The notes under the pieces: model-generated
Databases searched by the model: none
Told to the model about the DNA's origin: nothing
Seen by the model: only the letters and a program-made list of their open reading frames with translations
Shown: positions 1 to 9,000 of the stretch, in pieces
Layout of the letters: each line of letters starts with the position of its first letter
How positions within the stretch are numbered: position 1 is the first letter of the stretch
Program-made: the position numbers and the translations under genes
NCBI GenBank assembly: GCA_964484515.1
Contig: CAZAGT010000028.1
Span: forward strand, 1-25,031
Origin: CAZAGT01 sp964484515
GTDB taxonomy: Bacteria > Desulfobacterota > DSM-4660 > Desulfatiglandales > HGW-15
DNA length: 25,031 nucleotides
Direction: 5' to 3'

Positions 1-62
1 CCTCGGCCGTGAGCCCTTCGGTCATGAGCTCAGGGTCGAATGACTCAGGGCCGAACGGTCAC
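1..62. repeat. Degenerate TCGAAGG/CTCAGG palindromic repeat
   Basis: This stretch is built from alternating units of the form GAGC-CTTCGG, CTCAGGGTCGAA and CTCAGGGCCGAA. It resembles the 27-nt units seen in the repeats at 16478-16572 and 20246-20340 but is more diverged and cut by the window edge. It is intergenic and I see no coding signal in it. The family assignment is by eye. Confidence 0.4.
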
Positions 63-216
63 GAAAGACGAGTGACGAGAGGTAAGAGGACTGAGAGATT
101 TGAAGCTTGAGATCTGTGCGCCTCCGGCGGTGTTGGGGGCAAGAAAAATGGTGCCGGTGAACTTGTAACTTGTCACTCGTGACTCGTCACTGGTTTTTGG
201 TCACTTGTCACAAATT
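63..216. repeat. Short degenerate GTCACTCGT-type repeats
   Basis: Positions 63-85 read as GACGAGTGACGAGAGG, the complement of the CTCGTCACTCGT motif that recurs across the window. Positions 160-215 carry the other strand as ACTTGTCACTCGTGACTCGTCACTGG and similar units. The two arms face each other about 80 bases apart, upstream of the aldolase gene. I see no gene, promoter or RNA here that I can defend. Confidence 0.45.
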
Positions 217-272
217 TCAAGGTAGATTGCTTTTATCAGAGGATAGAATTATCCCGGATAATGGAGGGCTTT

Positions 273-1073
273 ATGGCGTCTTTAGGAAAAGAAGTACGGC
301 TTAACAGGATCTTGAACTCAAAATCGAGGCGACTCTTCCTCATCACGCTGGACCACCCGATAACGAGGGGGATGTTTCCGGAGTTAGTAAACATGGAAGA
401 GACCCTGGAGAAGGTATTCGCCGGCGGACCGGATGCCCTGCTGATGCACAAGGGGATCGCGGATCGCTTTTTTCGGCCCTATGCGGGAAGGATCCCCTTG
501 ATTCTCAAGACAACGAGCTTCTCACCGTTCCACCCGGCCTACGATACGTGGATGACACAGGTCGACGAGGCGGTCCGCCTCGGAGCCGATGCCGTTTCCA
601 TGGGGGTCATCCTGGGCAGCGAGCGGCAAGCCGAGATGTTACGGAACTTGGGCGCGATATCGAGAGACGCCTCCCAAGCCGGGCTGGTACTGATGGCCCA
701 CATGTACCCGAAGGGAGAGTTGATCAAGGATGAGGATCGATTCTCAGTGGAGAGTATGAGCTATTGTGTTCGAGCGGGAGAAGAGCTGGGTGTCGATGTG
801 ATCAAGACGTGGTACACGGGTGATTCGGAATCCTTCAGCAAGGTGACTGCAGTAGCTCCCGGCAAGGTGGTCTCGGCCGGAGGCGCAAAGACGGATACCG
901 ATGAGCAGCTCCTGCAACAGACGAAAGGTGTCATAGATGCCGGTGCCTTGGGTGTAGCGTATGGTCGAAACGTCTGGGGACATAGAGATCCGGCGCGCAT
1001 CATCAAGGCCCTGAAAGTGATCATCCATGAGAACAAGGGCGTCAAGGAGGCCCTGGACGTCCTGGGGGCATAA
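273..1073 (+). CDS. DhnA/LsrF-type class I aldolase
   Basis: A 266-aa TIM-barrel aldolase of the DhnA group (class I fructose-bisphosphate aldolase, LsrF and archaeal ADH-synthase relatives). Such enzymes make or break C-C bonds through a lysine Schiff base. Visible signs are the early LDHP motif (LITLDHPITRG), the AVRLGADAVSMGVILGS strand with the family's usual small-residue pattern, the strand VIKTWYTGD whose Lys178 is the expected Schiff-base lysine, and the C-terminal phosphate-binding GAKTD and GVAYGRNVWGH segments. An upstream in-frame ATG at 261 exists, but GGAGG at 263-267 sits five bases before ATG 273, so 273 is preferred. The FGGY kinase follows on the same strand after a 223-bp gap holding a repeat, so co-transcription is possible. 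The substrate cannot be told; LsrF, paired with kinase LsrK, is one precedent, a sugar-phosphate aldolase another. Confidence 0.85.
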   Translation: MASLGKEVRLNRILNSKSRRLFLITLDHPITRGMFPELVNMEETLEKVFAGGPDALLMHKGIADRFFRPYAGRIPLILKTTSFSPFHPAYDTWMTQVDEAVRLGADAVSMGVILGSERQAEMLRNLGAISRDASQAGLVLMAHMYPKGELIKDEDRFSVESMSYCVRAGEELGVDVIKTWYTGDSESFSKVTAVAPGKVVSAGGAKTDTDEQLLQQTKGVIDAGALGVAYGRNVWGHRDPARIIKALKVIIHENKGVKEALDVLGA

Positions 1074-1122
1074 GCAAGGACTTGCTTGGGACACGGTCGT
1101 AACAAGCAAACGAATCCTTATT

Positions 1123-1269
1123 CTCGTATGAAACTTCATGAAATGAGATCTGTGATGCCTTATCTCGAACCCACATTGAAAAATCTGGGAATGCCTAACT
1201 TCATCCCCACTTTTGTGAAGTCTCCCGGTCGGTCAACCTGGCCGCGCTGCGGCAAGCGGCGCGGCTGAC
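1123..1269 (+). repeat. Nested-palindrome element, copy 1 (core absent)
   Basis: This copy shares the left flank (CTCGTATGAAACTTCATGAA) and right flank (GTGAAGTCTCCCGGTC then GGCAAGCGGCG-GCTGAC) with the larger elements at 14198-14558 and 22003-22365. Between the flanks it has only about 55 unrelated bases where the others carry a 205-bp core. The outer arms contain the inverted pair GAAACTTCATG / GTGAAGTCTC. It ends 27 bp before the sugar kinase start. Confidence 0.7.
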
Positions 1270-1296
1270 TTCTGACTCCTATTAATCTGGTGATTC

Positions 1297-2847
1297 ATGA
1301 TGTCATCTCCGTATCTCTTGGGAATCGACTTAGGGGCCCAGAGCGCCAAGGTTGCCCTGATCGACGCTGAAGGCATCCTGCTGGATCTCAGTCAAGTTAG
1401 TTACGAGATCGAGCACCCCCATCCGACTTGGGCTGAAGAGAATCCTGAGATTTGGTGGCAGGCCTTTCAACAGGGGCTGGACGGCGTCTTTATGCGCTCC
1501 GGCGTGAGGAAGAGCGAGATCGCGGGGATCGGCATCAGCAATATGTGTCCATCGCTGGTGGCCCTGGACAAAGATGGCGTTCCCCTCAGGCCGGCCATCC
1601 TATATCTGGATCGCCGCAGTATAGCGCAAACCGAGCAGATCATCGGGCGCTACGGATTGGATGAAATCTTCAGTCGGGTCGGTAATCGGGTAGCCGCGGG
1701 GACGATCTCGGTCACGAGCATGCTCTGGCTCAAAGAGCAGGAACCGGATGTCTATCGCCAGACGCACGTCTTCGGCCACGCCAATACCTTTCTGGCGTCA
1801 CGCTTGACGGGACAGTTTGCGATGGATCGGACCAACGCGTCTTTCACCGGGATTTTCGACACGGGCGGTCGTCGCGACTGGCGTTTCGATATGGTCGATG
1901 AGCTGGGTCTCAGTCGCGACAAGCTTCCGCAGGTGCTACCCTCTCCGGCGCTTGTCGGAAAGGTCTCCCCTGAGGCTGCCGGGCTGACAGGGTTGACTAG
2001 TGGGACCCCGGTCGCTATTGGCGGGGCCGATACGGCCTGTTCGGCGCTGGGTTGTGGGATCACCGAACCGGGTCAGGCCTTCGAGACCTCCGGAACCTCG
2101 GACGTCATCTCGGTCTGCTCCGATCAACCGAAGTTTGATATCCGTCTCATGAACCGCTGCCATGTCGTCCCCGACCGCTGGCTGCTCATGGGAGCCATGG
2201 TGGCGCCGGGAGCCGCTTATCAGTGGTTTCGCGAGCAGTTTGGTCTTCACGAGAAGGAGATCAGTGCAAAGCTCAGTATCAGGGCCTATGAGGTCATGGA
2301 CTTGGAGGCGGCAAAGTCGCCGCCCGGCGCAAACGGCGTCATCTTTCTCCCCTACCTGGCGGGCGAGAGGAGCCCGATCTGGGACCCCTACGCCCGCGGC
2401 CTGTTCTTTGGGTTCTCGCTAAGCTCCACCCGTGGCGATTTCATACGCGCCATTCTGGAAGGGACCGCCTACGGACTGCGTCAAAACGTTGAAATCGTGG
2501 AGGAGGGTCTGGGATATTCCATCGAGGCCTTTCAAACGGTAGGTGGCGGGGCCAAAGGGGACATCTGGAACCAAATCAAGGCAGACGTCATGAACAAGGC
2601 CGTTGGCCCGGTGGACGTCAAGGAGACGGCCGTGCTCGGAGCCGCCATGCTCGGCGGGATTGCGGCCGGGGTCTATGGAGATTACAAGGATGCCGTAAAT
2701 CGGGCCGCTGCTTCTTCATCGCAGACCTTTACTCCCAACCCACCCCTATATCCCCTCTATACCAGCCTCTTCGACCTGTATAAGGCGCTCTACACGGACG
2801 TGAAGGAGCGTTTCCCGCAACTTCACAACGCCCTTCAATCCTCCTAG
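1297..2847 (+). CDS. xylB: FGGY-family carbohydrate kinase (xylulokinase-like)
   Basis: A 516-aa cytoplasmic sugar kinase of the FGGY family, which transfers phosphate from ATP to a pentulose or related polyol; closest in character to xylulokinase. The N-terminal ribonuclease H-like lobe starts with the phosphate loop GIDLGAQSAKVALID. The second lobe carries IGGADTACSALGCG, with Asp245 at the catalytic-base position, then AGERSPIWDPYARG and the adenosine motif VGGGAKGDIWNQIKADV. Length is typical. Two ATGs lie at 1297 and 1300; GGTGA at 1289-1293 spaces better with 1300. The gene follows the DhnA-type aldolase with a repeat between them and ends in a hairpin shared with the convergent mutase subunit gene. 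Aldolase plus FGGY kinase suggests a sugar-catabolic pair, but the sugar is unknown; ribulokinase- or LsrK-like specificity cannot be excluded. Confidence 0.85.
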   Translation: MMSSPYLLGIDLGAQSAKVALIDAEGILLDLSQVSYEIEHPHPTWAEENPEIWWQAFQQGLDGVFMRSGVRKSEIAGIGISNMCPSLVALDKDGVPLRPAILYLDRRSIAQTEQIIGRYGLDEIFSRVGNRVAAGTISVTSMLWLKEQEPDVYRQTHVFGHANTFLASRLTGQFAMDRTNASFTGIFDTGGRRDWRFDMVDELGLSRDKLPQVLPSPALVGKVSPEAAGLTGLTSGTPVAIGGADTACSALGCGITEPGQAFETSGTSDVISVCSDQPKFDIRLMNRCHVVPDRWLLMGAMVAPGAAYQWFREQFGLHEKEISAKLSIRAYEVMDLEAAKSPPGANGVIFLPYLAGERSPIWDPYARGLFFGFSLSSTRGDFIRAILEGTAYGLRQNVEIVEEGLGYSIEAFQTVGGGAKGDIWNQIKADVMNKAVGPVDVKETAVLGAAMLGGIAAGVYGDYKDAVNRAAASSSQTFTPNPPLYPLYTSLFDLYKALYTDVKERFPQLHNALQSS

Positions 2848-2868
2848 CGCCCTGAAGCGAAGGGCGCT
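2846..2868. terminator. Bidirectional terminator hairpin between convergent genes
   Basis: A perfect 8-bp inverted repeat, AGCGCCCT / AGGGCGCT, with a 7-base loop, fills exactly the space between the TAG stop of the kinase and the stop codon of the convergent B12-binding subunit. There is no strong T-run on either side, so termination strength is uncertain, but the placement fits a shared two-way terminator. Confidence 0.6.
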
Positions 2869-3275
2869 CACCGTTTCCTGCGGACCAATTCCTCGACGTG
2901 CTCGACGATACGTTCCACGGGTGTGCCCGGGCCATAGTTCCCCAAAATCCCCATGGCCTCCAGGGCCCTGACGTCTTCAGGCGATATGAGGCCCCCGGCC
3001 ATGACCGGAATGTCGGTGGCATTCCGGTCTTTCAGGGCACCCAGCACGGACGCCGCAATGATCGGCATGCTCCCGGTGTGGTCGCTGAGGGCAATGACGT
3101 CGACGTCTTCAGCAATCGCCGCTGAGGCGACCGCCTCCGCCGTCTGGTATCGACCGGTATAAATGGCCTCCATCCCTGCGTCTCGAAGGGTGTAGAGGAG
3201 TGTCAAGGCACCCCTCTCATGGATATCGCATCCGACCTTGGCGATCAGGATCCTGATTTTTCTGCCTTCGCGCAT
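2868..3275 (-). CDS. B12-binding small subunit of a methylmalonyl-CoA mutase-type mutase
   Basis: A 135-aa stand-alone cobalamin-binding domain, the small subunit of a two-component carbon-skeleton mutase. The base-off/His-on signature is intact: K13-V-G-C-D17-I-H19-E-R-G22 gives the Lys, Asp and axial His expected for the lower ligand. Later elements are ALSDHTGS, which replaces the common SxLxxGH loop, and MAGGLISPED, matching the GG motif next to the nucleotide tail. Two adjacent ATGs lie at 3278 and 3275; AGAGG on the minus strand lies five bases before the 3275 codon, so that start is chosen, and a longer upstream reading (to 3404) overlaps the large-subunit end and lacks homology. It lies 88 bp downstream of the catalytic subunit on the same strand, as expected for a two-gene operon. 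Confidence 0.88.
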   Translation of the reverse strand: MREGRKIRILIAKVGCDIHERGALTLLYTLRDAGMEAIYTGRYQTAEAVASAAIAEDVDVIALSDHTGSMPIIAASVLGALKDRNATDIPVMAGGLISPEDVRALEAMGILGNYGPGTPVERIVEHVEELVRRKR

Positions 3276-3363
3276 CATTACCTCTATTGAAAGTCCGGTA
3301 GTCGGGCCAGTCGAAGATTTTGCATATCTGGCGTATGGACAGAGAGCTCTGCTTTTGCTTCTC

Positions 3364-5040
3364 CTAAAATCGATCGATGAATGCCGGTGCCTCGATCTGC
3401 TCAAAGGGATCGTAGGGCAGCCCGTAGCCTCGGCGAATCACACCGGTCACCTCACCCAACGTGGCCCCCGCCTTGGCCGCCTCGATGATGGGGCGGGTCA
3501 CATTTCGCCCTTCCTTGGTGGCTTCATGAAGATCCTTCAAAGTGGCGTTGAGCGGTCCTTGATCGCGGCCCTCTTTAAATTCTCTCACTTCACGTACCGT
3601 CCGCTCGCGAAGTTCGGAAGAAGGGGCCTTATAGGCGACGTCTCGAATGGCCTGATTGATAGGCCCCTCGGTACCCTGGTACGCGTTGACACCGATGATG
3701 AGGCGCTTGCCTTCTTCCTTTTCCCGTTGAACCCTGAGTCGGTTCTCCTCCATGACGCTGTTCAACCATCCTGATTCGAGGCACTCAAAGATACCGCCAC
3801 GTGCTTCCACCTCAGCCAGGTAAGTGTTCACGTCCTTTTCCACTCTGTCAGTCAGCGACTCCAGATAGTAGGACCCCCCGAGTGGATCGGCAACCAGAGG
3901 GACGTTCGCCTCATGGGTAATGATCTGCTGTGCGTCCAGATTGAATACCCTCGCCTCGTACGACGGTAAGCCGATCGCCTCATCAAAACTGGAGGCATCG
4001 AGGGAGTTGACCCCCCCCAGAACGCAGCTCAGGATCTGGAGGGTCACGCGCGCGGCATTATTCAAGGGCTTCTGATTTTGCAGCGAAAGCCCCGACGTGC
4101 GAATACCGATCTTCAGCTGCATCGCCCGCTTGGTCTCAGCTCCCAGCTTTTCTTTTGCGATTCGAGCCCACATCCTTCTGGCCGCACGGAACTTGGCGAT
4201 GGTCTCGAAAAAGTCCGATTCGGCATCCAAGGAGAAGACCATCGGTCCGTAATCGTCTATGGAGATGCCACGTTCGAGGAGGTCCTGGCTGAGGGCCGTG
4301 GCAACGGCCAGACAACCTCCCAGCTCCCTGATCGCATCCATCCCGCCCTGGCACGGATCGACACCGTTGGGTGCGAAGGGTCGCCATTTCGGTGTGTGAT
4401 GGACGGAATGCTCGATGTGGTCCAGGCAGACCCGCCTGGCAATGTGCGTTGGGAAGTCAGGGCAGGCATAGACCAGTTTGGCCCGCACAGGGTCATTGAT
4501 GCTGTTGCCGCGGAGCCGCGAAATGTCTAAGCCACGGTTCTCCATGAGGGCCACCAGCAGAGAATGGAAGTAGATGGCGTTGGATATACCCGAATGGGCC
4601 AGTTCGTAGACCACGTCTTCCAGCGGAAGGTCCTCCAGCATCTTCTCATATACCGGTAGCGCATAGGTGGCAACTCCCCCGCACATCATGCTGTTCCATG
4701 CAAAGGGATGGTCGGGATCGATCCCGGACTGGGTGGGCAAGTCCGCCAGCAAACGGAGATCCGTCATCCCCTCGGCAATGTATTGCTTGAACGCCGCGTT
4801 CGTGTCCTCCGGCGTGCTGTAGCTGACGATGAAGGACTTCAGCCAAAGCCGGTCGCGATACATCTGCGGGTAAAGGCCGCGGGTAAACGGATACTCCCCC
4901 GGATCCCCCAGGTCCCTCTCATACACGATGTCTTTGCAGTCCGCCGGGGTATAATGGGATTTCAAGTCAATGTGGCTCTGCGTTGCGGTCCGCACGATGT
5001 GGCCGTGTCTGCGGTCCAGCGCTAGTCTCTTTTTCCCCAT
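3364..5040 (-). CDS. Divergent methylmalonyl-CoA mutase-type large (catalytic) subunit
   Basis: A 558-aa protein with the TIM-barrel fold of the mutase alpha chain. Family landmarks are YPFTRG near residue 51, KFRAARRMWARI, TSGLSLQNQKPLNNAARVT, LGGVNSLDASSFDEAIGLP and DPLGGSYYLESLTDRVE. The length matches large subunits that work with a separate B12 subunit, which lies next downstream. Aligned by eye to Propionibacterium MutB, the active-site positions differ: Tyr89 becomes Ile71, Gln197 Ile181, Arg207 Tyr191, Tyr243 Val227 and His244 Asp228; the near-universal GYHxxEAG stretch reads GVDPCQGG. Methylmalonyl-CoA itself is therefore an unlikely substrate, and a known acyl-CoA mutase type is not obvious. 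ATG 5040 is preferred over a TTG at 5094 because AAGGA precedes it. A divergent ferredoxin gene starts 300 bp away. Confidence 0.85.
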   Translation of the reverse strand: MGKKRLALDRRHGHIVRTATQSHIDLKSHYTPADCKDIVYERDLGDPGEYPFTRGLYPQMYRDRLWLKSFIVSYSTPEDTNAAFKQYIAEGMTDLRLLADLPTQSGIDPDHPFAWNSMMCGGVATYALPVYEKMLEDLPLEDVVYELAHSGISNAIYFHSLLVALMENRGLDISRLRGNSINDPVRAKLVYACPDFPTHIARRVCLDHIEHSVHHTPKWRPFAPNGVDPCQGGMDAIRELGGCLAVATALSQDLLERGISIDDYGPMVFSLDAESDFFETIAKFRAARRMWARIAKEKLGAETKRAMQLKIGIRTSGLSLQNQKPLNNAARVTLQILSCVLGGVNSLDASSFDEAIGLPSYEARVFNLDAQQIITHEANVPLVADPLGGSYYLESLTDRVEKDVNTYLAEVEARGGIFECLESGWLNSVMEENRLRVQREKEEGKRLIIGVNAYQGTEGPINQAIRDVAYKAPSSELRERTVREVREFKEGRDQGPLNATLKDLHEATKEGRNVTRPIIEAAKAGATLGEVTGVIRRGYGLPYDPFEQIEAPAFIDRF

Positions 5041-5340
5041 CGGGTCCTTTCCTTTCCACGATGCTGCTGCACACGTTTCCACCGAATACGTCAAGGCAAG
5101 AGGAGTGGGCTATTAGCTCCTAGCTGTCGGTGCTGCGGTCGAATTTCTCCTCTTCGCTAACGAAGGCAAGAGCCATTGGTTCACACAAAATGCCCAGCTC
5201 CCCTTGTGCTGCTGGATCATAGACTTATTTTCCCACATTGTTAAGCGTATTTGAGTTCGACTCAGTTATCCTCGCATGAAACTTAGTGGGCCTAATGAAG
5301 CATTCGTGTTTCGGATCAACCCCTTTAGAGGAGTCTCGTC
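5041..5340. other. Divergent promoter region between mutase and ferredoxin genes
   Basis: About 300 bases separate the mutase start (minus strand) from the ferredoxin start (plus strand), so both promoters should lie here. AT-richer sequence occurs around 5215-5260, and AGAGGAG at 5326-5332 is the ferredoxin ribosome site. A trace of the CTCGTATGAAACTT repeat motif (CTCGCATGAAACTT) lies at 5272-5285. I see no clear sigma-70 pair, operator or cobalamin riboswitch. Confidence 0.3.
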
Positions 5341-5646
5341 ATGGCCGTAGAGCAACAATCGCCATTCATTTGCCACATCTTCGTGTGCACCAATGACCGG
5401 GGTGGAGCCCGAAAGTCCTGCGCCGACGGTGAAAGCCGGCGAGTTCGAGCAGCTTTGAAACGAGAGATTCACGACCGAGGCTGGAAAGGAAAAGTCCGGG
5501 TGTCCCAAAGCGGCTGTCTGGGACTGTGCGGGCAGGGACCCAATGTCTTGTTCTATCCGCAAAAGATCTGGTTTGCCGGCACCACCCCCGATGACGTCGG
5601 GCAAATCGTACTCAAGATTGAGGAAATCCTTAATTCTGAGTCCTAA
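5341..5646 (+). CDS. Thioredoxin-like [2Fe-2S] ferredoxin
   Basis: A 101-aa small electron carrier of the thioredoxin-like [2Fe-2S] ferredoxin family (NuoE-C-terminal or Shethna-type fold). Cluster ligands are the spaced cysteines C16, C27, C59 and C63 within HIFVCTNDRGGARKSC and SGCLGLCGQGP, the family pattern. It is cytoplasmic and stand-alone. The ATG at 5341 is supported by AGAGGAG about nine bases upstream. It is transcribed away from the mutase operon and toward the large membrane protein gene, which is 390 bp downstream with repeats between, so it is probably its own unit. The redox partner is unknown; such ferredoxins often accompany hydrogenase-like or B12-related enzymes, but nothing in the window proves that. 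Confidence 0.88.
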   Translation: MAVEQQSPFICHIFVCTNDRGGARKSCADGESRRVRAALKREIHDRGWKGKVRVSQSGCLGLCGQGPNVLFYPQKIWFAGTTPDDVGQIVLKIEEILNSES

Positions 5647-6036
5647 TTTGCCCCGCTTGTGATAAGGTCTGCGGCCTTTCCGCTCTTGTTTTTGGTGCCG
5701 TCTGGTTCCTCGCCTCCGCCTCATAGGTTCTGTGGGGCTCAGAAGAAAATCGAAAAGCTAAGCCGACGTCTTCAGACAGGATATACAGGGTCGACGGGAT
5801 TCTTTTTCTGTTGTTTTAGATCTTTGCCTCGATCCTCGGACCTCGCTCCTCGAACCTGCCCACTGGTCTTTCGCCTCACTCCTCGAACACCGCCAAAGGC
5901 GGATAGGCCTAGTTCATCAATCCTTTCCCCTAGTCCCGGCCCCCCGCTGCCCGCCCCCCGGGTTTGTGTTTATTTGCCGAATATGATTTGCCATGATAAT
6001 ATATGCTCTAAATAGCCGTGGGAAAGGTTTCCAAAT
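5647..6036. repeat. Intergenic tract with pyrimidine-rich CCTCGAACC-type repeats
   Basis: No gene is supported here. Positions 5774-5805 hold a GACAGGATATACAGGGT unit followed by CGACGGGATT, a familiar dispersed repeat style. Positions 5824-5965 are a C/T-rich tract of imperfect CCTCGATCCTCGGACCTCG and CTCCTCGAAC units ending in CCCCTAGTCCCGGCCCCC. The remaining 60 bases before the next gene are AT-richer and may contain its promoter. Confidence 0.5.
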
Positions 6037-9000
6037 ATGGAGCCAACGGGTAGCGGGCAATCACAGGTTCCCGTATACGCAGTTATTGCTCTGATTCTGG
6101 CCGCCACCGGTGTGTTTATCATCGACCAACCCCTCAAGAGTTTCAGACCCCTTCAGCCCACAGAAAAGCCGCCATTGGTTACCGCCGAGATCGAGGCTCG
6201 ACTTTGGGAAGATCCCATTGCAGCGGTGCGGAAACGTATCAATGAGATCACTCGTCAAACCGTAGCGGGAGGAATTCAACTACGGGACTTCTATTCACTC
6301 TGTGAGGAACCAGGTGCCGTCAGCCAAGCGATTCGCACATGTCTCGATGGTCAGAGCAAAAAACTTCTTATTCTCCCCGTAATGCTTTCAGCAGGCTACA
6401 CGGCCGACGATCATGAGACGCGGCTCAGGACCCGTTACGCAGTACTCGCTGCGCTGGAGTCAGCCGGTTACACTCCTTCACATCCCGATAGCCTCAGATT
6501 TGCATGGATCCCCTCCTGGCCGGAAAACACCACCATTTCCAAACCCGTCGAAGCCCAAGAAGGTGTGCTTCCCTCGACGCCGAGTAATGCTAGGATGCAG
6601 GGGCGGGGCCTAATCATCCCCTATGAATGGTGTGCTCAGAGTAGACTTTACACGGGTTCACAACTCTTCCTTGAGGATGAAAGAAAGGGCCGCGAAGGAG
6701 ATCGTTCAGCGAATTCACCAAACCGAAAAGGAGAAAAATTCCAGTATGCGGTTCAAGGGGAAACACCGCCGGGCGAAAAGCGGGCATGGGCATACGATGA
6801 GGTCCTCGTATTATGGGTCGAAACGAAGGCCCTCGCGGGTAAACCCATGGCTGGCCTGCGGACCATCATCAAGGAGCATTTTCTTCGTAATCTTGGGCCC
6901 GAAAACACCAAGCGCGTCTTGGTCCAGATCATCGGCCCACCTACCTCCGATGGCCTAAGGGATATGCTCAACGAACTCCGATATGGGGAAACCGCATCGA
7001 GACCTCGCCAAACCTGGAAGGTGTATTCCCCACGAGCGACGGCTGCCCTGTCACTATTTCATTATGGTGGGAATGCCACAGAATCCAAGCACATCATCTC
7101 TGAATGGGGTGAGAAAGAACAGGGCATCATTGTCCGTACTATTGCCAGTGACGAACATCTTCTGGAGGCGTTGATTGATGAAATAAAAAGCCGAAGCGAG
7201 AATCAAGAACTTGGTCATGTGGCGATCATTTCGGAATGGGATACCTTTTATGGCCGCGCCTTGCCGTTGACGTTTGCGGCCTGTGCTACGTTGGATGACC
7301 CTAAAGAGGACTCAATCTTTAGCGCAAAGCAGTCAAAATCATCTGACGATAAGAGCGTTAAATCCGATATCTTGAGGGATAGACTTGATGCGTTGAGAAG
7401 AGATCCCAGTATTTGGCCTCCGAACATCAGCCGGGTCATCTATCTCAGGGGGCTCGACGGGAGGTTGGCGCGGGAAGGGAGTGATGTCGAACCCAAAGAA
7501 AGAGAAGATCGTAAAGGCGTCCGGGAGCTCGAGAGGCCTGAGGGCCCCAGCCAACTCGACTATGCGCGCCGACTTGCGGAGAACCTCAAGCGCAAAGAGA
7601 AAGATGGAGGCCGATTTAATGCCATCGGAATTCTCGGAAGTGACGTGTATGACAAATTGCTCCTTCTACAGGCGCTCTGCCCCTTGTTCCGGCACACCAT
7701 CTTTTTCACGACCGATCTAGACGCTCGTTTGTTGCATCGGAGTCAGAACCAATGGGCTCGAAACCTCATCATTGCCTCCAGCTATGGTTTGGAGCCGCCT
7801 AAAATACCTGGACGAGAACTACCCCCCTTTCGAGACGGCTACCAGACCTCCACCTACGTTGCCATCCTCAAGGCCCTAGGTTGCGTTGATATCGAGAATT
7901 CCAAAGGAATTACAGAGCCAAAGCTTTACGAGGTGGGCCGGACAAGGGCACGTCAACTCGAAAAACAGCGATCCGAGAATCTCGAAACGGTGTTCCTCAG
8001 ATGGTGGAAGCCGGTACTGTTGGCCCTTATTATCCTGATGTTGGTAGCATGTCTGCTGATAGGTTGGAAGGCCTTGTTGGAAAGAAAGAATTTAATCAAC
8101 TGGTCGCTTCATGCAGGGTTTTTCGTTGTTGTTGCTCTGGGATGTTTATACGTAAGGCATATTGAGAGTCTCCCGGAAGCGTTTGCCTGGTTCGAGGGCA
8201 TCAGCATCTGGCCGAGTGAGATTCTGAGGCTTTTGGCGGCGTTCCTTGCCCTTCACTTTCTGATCAAGGCACACTACAAGCTTGCCGAGAACAACAGGTA
8301 TCTCAGCCGCAAATACCATCTCGCGGCAACACGAGACACCTCCAAGGTCAATGGGGATAACCGTCTGAAGAAGCTGTGTGTCTTTCTCTGCTATGACTGG
8401 TCTAGGCAGGATGGTGAGACCGATATAGCGCTTCTGTGGAAGGAGTATATGCAACGCGGCAGTTACCTTTATAGATGGATCCGTGTTGGTCTTTTCACAG
8501 CCCTCTACCTCTTATTCGGGTTTTCAATCATGGCTATCCTGGGAACCCCGATTGTCCCTTTTCGCGGTGAAGCGAGTCTGACAGCGGATTTTCTAGTATT
8601 AGCTTTTAGCGTATGCCTGCTGGTTCTGCTCATTGCTTTTGTGGTTGATGCCACGCTCCTTTGTGATCAGTTCATAAAAAGAATATCGAAAGAACCGTCG
8701 CGCTGGCCCCCAAAAACCGTTGATGCATATTCAAAAGAAAAGGACGGGCTGCGAAAGTGTTATGAAGAGTGGCTGGGCATAGATTTCATTGCCGACCGCA
8801 CCGAGTTTGTCGGATCTTTGGTCGTCGCCCCATTCTTAGTTTTGTTCTTCATGATTCTTTCTCGCATGAACCTATTTGATAGGTGGGATTGGCCCGCCTC
8901 TCTTATCATTATCCTGAGTTTCAATTCTTTTTTCGCCATTTTCTGCGTCCTATTTCTCAATCGGTCCGCAAGGCGCATTAGAGCAGAAGTCACCCAGAGC

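Noticed and set aside
1074..1268. 60-codon open frame between the aldolase and kinase
   Set aside because: It lies inside the flank repeat of the nested-palindrome element and has no ribosome site or domain.
3238..3774. 178-codon open frame on the plus strand across the mutase genes
   Set aside because: It is antisense to two well-supported mutase genes, with no ribosome site and no recognisable domain.
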